Positions 61,888 through 64,000 of a stretch of 64,000 bases of DNA are shown piece after piece. How positions within the stretch are numbered: the first letter of the stretch is position 1; every line of letters begins with the position of its first letter. This DNA comes from JASLBX01 sp036373915 (GTDB lineage Bacteria; Actinomycetota; Actinomycetes; Jiangellales; Jiangellaceae). The position numbers and the translations under genes are program-made. A model generated the notes under the pieces. The model was not told the origin of the DNA. It saw nothing but the letters and a program-made list of their open reading frames with translations, and did no database searches. The DNA lies in contig DASUUU010000109.1 of NCBI GenBank assembly GCA_036373915.1, forward strand, positions 67,382 to 131,381, given 5' to 3'.

Positions 61888-61904
61888 TAGTCCACAGATT
61901 GTGG
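61888..61904 (+). promoter_or_regulatory. Palindrome and DnaA-box-like site before nrdR
   Basis: TAGTCCACA (61888-61896) matches eight of nine bases of the DnaA box TTGTCCACA and overlaps the palindrome CCACA-GAT-TGTGG (61892-61904). Further CCACA/CACAGG/TTCCACC words follow to about 61950. Confidence 0.35.
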
Positions 61905-62016
61905 TGAGCCGCCCACAGGTTCTCCCCAAACGATGCACAGGTTTTCCACCTCGCGGCACCGCTTGGGGTCTCACCTCTCGGTGGCTTGCCGGGCTGGTCC
62001 ACGAAGAGGTGAGCTC

Positions 62017-62520
62017 ATGCACTGTCCGTTCTGCCGGCACCCGGACAGCCGGGTCGTCGATAGCCGGACGGCCGACGATGGCGCAGCGATCCGTCGGCGC
62101 CGGCAGTGTCCGAATTGCGACCGGCGGTTCACCACCGTCGAGCAGGTGACGCTCGCCGTGGTGAAACGCTGCGGAGTCACCGAACCGTTCAGCCGCGAGA
62201 AGATCATCGCCGGGGTGCGGCGGGCCTGCCAGGGACGCGGTGTCAACGAGGACGCCTTGGCGCGGCTCGCCCAGCATGTCGAAGAGCAGATCCGCGCGTC
62301 CGGCTCGGCCGAGGTGCCGAGCCGAGAGGTGGGTCTGGCGATCCTGGGACCGTTGCGCGAGCTCGACGAAGTTGCGTACCTGCGCTTCGCGAGCGTGTAC
62401 CGCGACTTCGCCAGCCTGGCCGATTTCGAGGCCGAGATCGCCATGCTCCGTGCGGAGCGGGGCGATCTCGTCCCTGAGCCGATCCGGCAGGCGCAGGACG
62501 CGGATCGTGGTCGGGGCTAG
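62017..62520 (+). CDS. nrdR: Transcriptional repressor NrdR
   Basis: ATP/dATP-responsive repressor of ribonucleotide reductase genes. 167 residues: N-terminal zinc ribbon (HCPFCRHPDSRVVDSR, QCPNCDRRF) and an ATP-cone (VTEPFSREKIIAGVRRACQGRGV). ATG 62017 has AGAGGTGAG upstream; the upstream open frame lacks support. nrdJ follows after 81 bases, so NrdR probably controls its own operon through the upstream box. Confidence 0.96.
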   Translation: MHCPFCRHPDSRVVDSRTADDGAAIRRRRQCPNCDRRFTTVEQVTLAVVKRCGVTEPFSREKIIAGVRRACQGRGVNEDALARLAQHVEEQIRASGSAEVPSREVGLAILGPLRELDEVAYLRFASVYRDFASLADFEAEIAMLRAERGDLVPEPIRQAQDADRGRG

Positions 62521-62601
62521 CGACATGACAGTGGCAATGGCTACAGCCGACAAGTACACGTCCCGGCACAGCGCTCGGGCGGGGGATACGGAGGAGCAGG
62601 T

Positions 62602-64000
62602 ATGACCGAGACGGTGAGCGGCCCAGGTCGTCGGGGTTCGGGCAAGGCGTCCGGCTCGAAGGCGAAGGGCACCGCGCCCGGCCTGACGATCGAGCGGATC
62701 TTCACCACCGAAGGCGTGCACCCGTACGACGAGGTGACGTGGGAGCGGCGCGACGTCGTCCAGCAGAACTGGAGGACCGGCGAGACGGTGTTCGAGCAGC
62801 GTGGCGTGGAGTTCCCGGACTTCTGGTCGGTGAACGCCTCGACGATCGTGACCAGCAAGTACTTCCGCGGGGCACTCGGGACCGACACTCGCGAGTGGAG
62901 CCTCAAGCAGCTCGTCGACAGGGTCGTCAAGACCTACCGCAATGCGGGTGAGGAGTACGGCTACTTCGCCACCCCTCGCGACGCTGAGATCTTCGAGCAC
63001 GAGCTCACCTGGATGCTGATCCACCAGGTGTTCTCGTTCAACTCGCCGGTCTGGTTCAACGTCGGAACACCATCGCCGCAGCAGGTCTCGGCGTGCTTCA
63101 TCCTGTCGGTCGACGACTCGATGGAGTCGATCCTGAACTGGTACCGCGAAGAGGGAATGATCTTCAAGGGTGGTTCGGGCGCCGGGCTCAACCTGTCGCG
63201 TATCCGGTCGAGCAAGGAACTGTTGTCGTCTGGCGGCACCGCCTCCGGGCCGGTGAGCTTCATGAGGGGCGCGGACGCGTCTGCGGGCACGATCAAATCC
63301 GGCGGCGCCACCCGTCGGGCCGCCAAGATGGTGGTGCTCGACGTCGACCACCCTGACGTTGAGGAGTTCATCGAGACCAAGGCGCGCGAGGAGGACAAGA
63401 TCCGCGCGTTGCGTGACGCCGGCTACGACATGGACCTCGGCGGCAAGGACATCACCAGCGTCCAGTACCAGAACGCCAACAACTCCGTCCGCGTCTCCGA
63501 CGAGTTCATGCGGGCGGTCGAGGACGGCACCGAGTTCGGCCTGCGCGCCCGCCTCGACGGCTCGGTGATCGAGACCGTCGACGCCAAGACCCTGTTCCGC
63601 AAGGTCACCCAGGCCGCGTGGGAGTGCGCCGACCCCGGCATCCAGTACGACGACACGATCAACGACTGGCACACCAACCCCGAGACCGGGCGGATCAACG
63701 CGTCCAACCCCTGCTCGGAGTACATGAGCCTGGACAACAGCTCGTGCAACCTGGCCTCGCTGAACCTCATGAAGTTCCTCAAGGCCGACGGCACGTTCGA
63801 CTCGAAGAACTTCGTCAAGGCCGTCGAGCTGGTCATCACCGCGATGGACATCTCGATCTGCTTCGCCGACTTCCCGACCGACCCGATCGGTGAGACCACG
63901 CGGGCCTACCGGCAGCTGGGCATCGGCTACGCCAACCTCGGCGCGCTGCTCATGGCCACCGGCCACGCCTACGACTCGCGCGGCGGCCAGACCCTGGCGG
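62602..64000 (+). CDS. nrdJ: Class II (B12-dependent) ribonucleotide reductase, 3' end cut off by the window
   Basis: Adenosylcobalamin-dependent reductase supplying dNTPs independently of oxygen. 466 residues are visible, the frame running off the right edge. Motifs: FSFNSPVWFNVGTPSPQQVSACFIL near residue 145, GSGAGLNLSRIRSSKE near 192, and NPCSEYMSLDNSSCNLASLN near 370 with the active-site cysteine in NPCSE. ATG 62602 has GGAGGAG upstream. Linked to nrdR, as in Streptomyces. Confidence 0.96.
   Translation, partial: MTETVSGPGRRGSGKASGSKAKGTAPGLTIERIFTTEGVHPYDEVTWERRDVVQQNWRTGETVFEQRGVEFPDFWSVNASTIVTSKYFRGALGTDTREWSLKQLVDRVVKTYRNAGEEYGYFATPRDAEIFEHELTWMLIHQVFSFNSPVWFNVGTPSPQQVSACFILSVDDSMESILNWYREEGMIFKGGSGAGLNLSRIRSSKELLSSGGTASGPVSFMRGADASAGTIKSGGATRRAAKMVVLDVDHPDVEEFIETKAREEDKIRALRDAGYDMDLGGKDITSVQYQNANNSVRVSDEFMRAVEDGTEFGLRARLDGSVIETVDAKTLFRKVTQAAWECADPGIQYDDTINDWHTNPETGRINASNPCSEYMSLDNSSCNLASLNLMKFLKADGTFDSKNFVKAVELVITAMDISICFADFPTDPIGETTRAYRQLGIGYANLGALLMATGHAYDSRGGQTLA

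Noticed and set aside
61890..61905. Second NrdR box 31-32 bases from the first
   Set aside because: The palindrome there has its CCAC and GTGG arms too close together to match the NrdR consensus.

Overview
This is a chromosomal window from a high-GC Gram-positive actinomycete. The gene order is the conserved actinobacterial backbone: infB, rbfA, truB, ribF, rpsO, pnp, M16 peptidase, dapB; then dapA, rnj, ftsK, rimO, pgsA, cinA/pncC, clgR; then recA, recX, rny, miaB, miaA, dapF, hflX; then dinG, lexA, nrdR, nrdJ. Abundant GTG starts, four-base stop/start overlaps, leaderless -10/start arrangements, an Actinobacteria-type SOS box at recA and an RNase Y plus RNase J pair all fit. The content would suit Jiangellales or a related actinomycete order, but that placement is a guess. 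I see no rRNA, tRNA, insertion sequence, prophage or CRISPR array.

Layout. 1-9.7 kb: translation and RNA-decay block (infB cut by the left edge) ending in dapB. 9.7-12.4 kb: accessory genes (nitroreductase, ASCH/winged-helix protein, DUF2461, GNAT). 12.6-16.1 kb: paaABCDE, the phenylacetyl-CoA epoxidase operon, behind a leaderless promoter. 16.1-25 kb: dapA, RNase J, FtsK, RimO, PgsA, PncC-like, ClgR-like. 25-38.7 kb: accessory block (ROK regulator, MMPL transporter, TIGR01777 epimerase, Lhr helicase, DUF3046, ABC exporter with two permeases, MFS exporter). 38.7-42.6 kb: recA-recX and rny. 42.7-47.6 kb: solute-binding lipoprotein and a TAXI-type TRAP transporter operon (binding protein, DUF1850, fused permease). 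47.6-54.5 kb: miaB, small accessory genes, miaA-dapF, hflX. 54.6-58.1 kb: S9 peptidase, alpha/beta hydrolase and a decayed glycoamylase pseudogene. 58.2-64 kb: dinG, lexA and its divergent LysM protein, nrdR and nrdJ (cut by the right edge).

How the genes work together. PNPase, RNase J and RNase Y form the RNA-decay set. LexA, RecA, RecX, DinG and the LysM protein form the SOS and division-checkpoint set; NrdR represses the adjacent B12-dependent reductase. dapA, dapB and dapF serve lysine and peptidoglycan synthesis. MiaA, MiaB and RimO are tRNA and ribosome modifiers.

The most unusual material is between genes. Two composite elements of about 190 bp (10963-11149 and 54448-54633) each carry six copies of an 11-mer (CGATCAGGTGA) in the same order and orientation (forward, reverse, forward, reverse, forward, forward) and almost identical spacing, while their spacers have diverged. 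Both lie between convergent genes and supply stop codons to them. A second family, a long imperfect hairpin starting at or just after the stop codon, follows infB, rnj and (half-degenerate) rny. A structured leader with a possible small ORF precedes rny.
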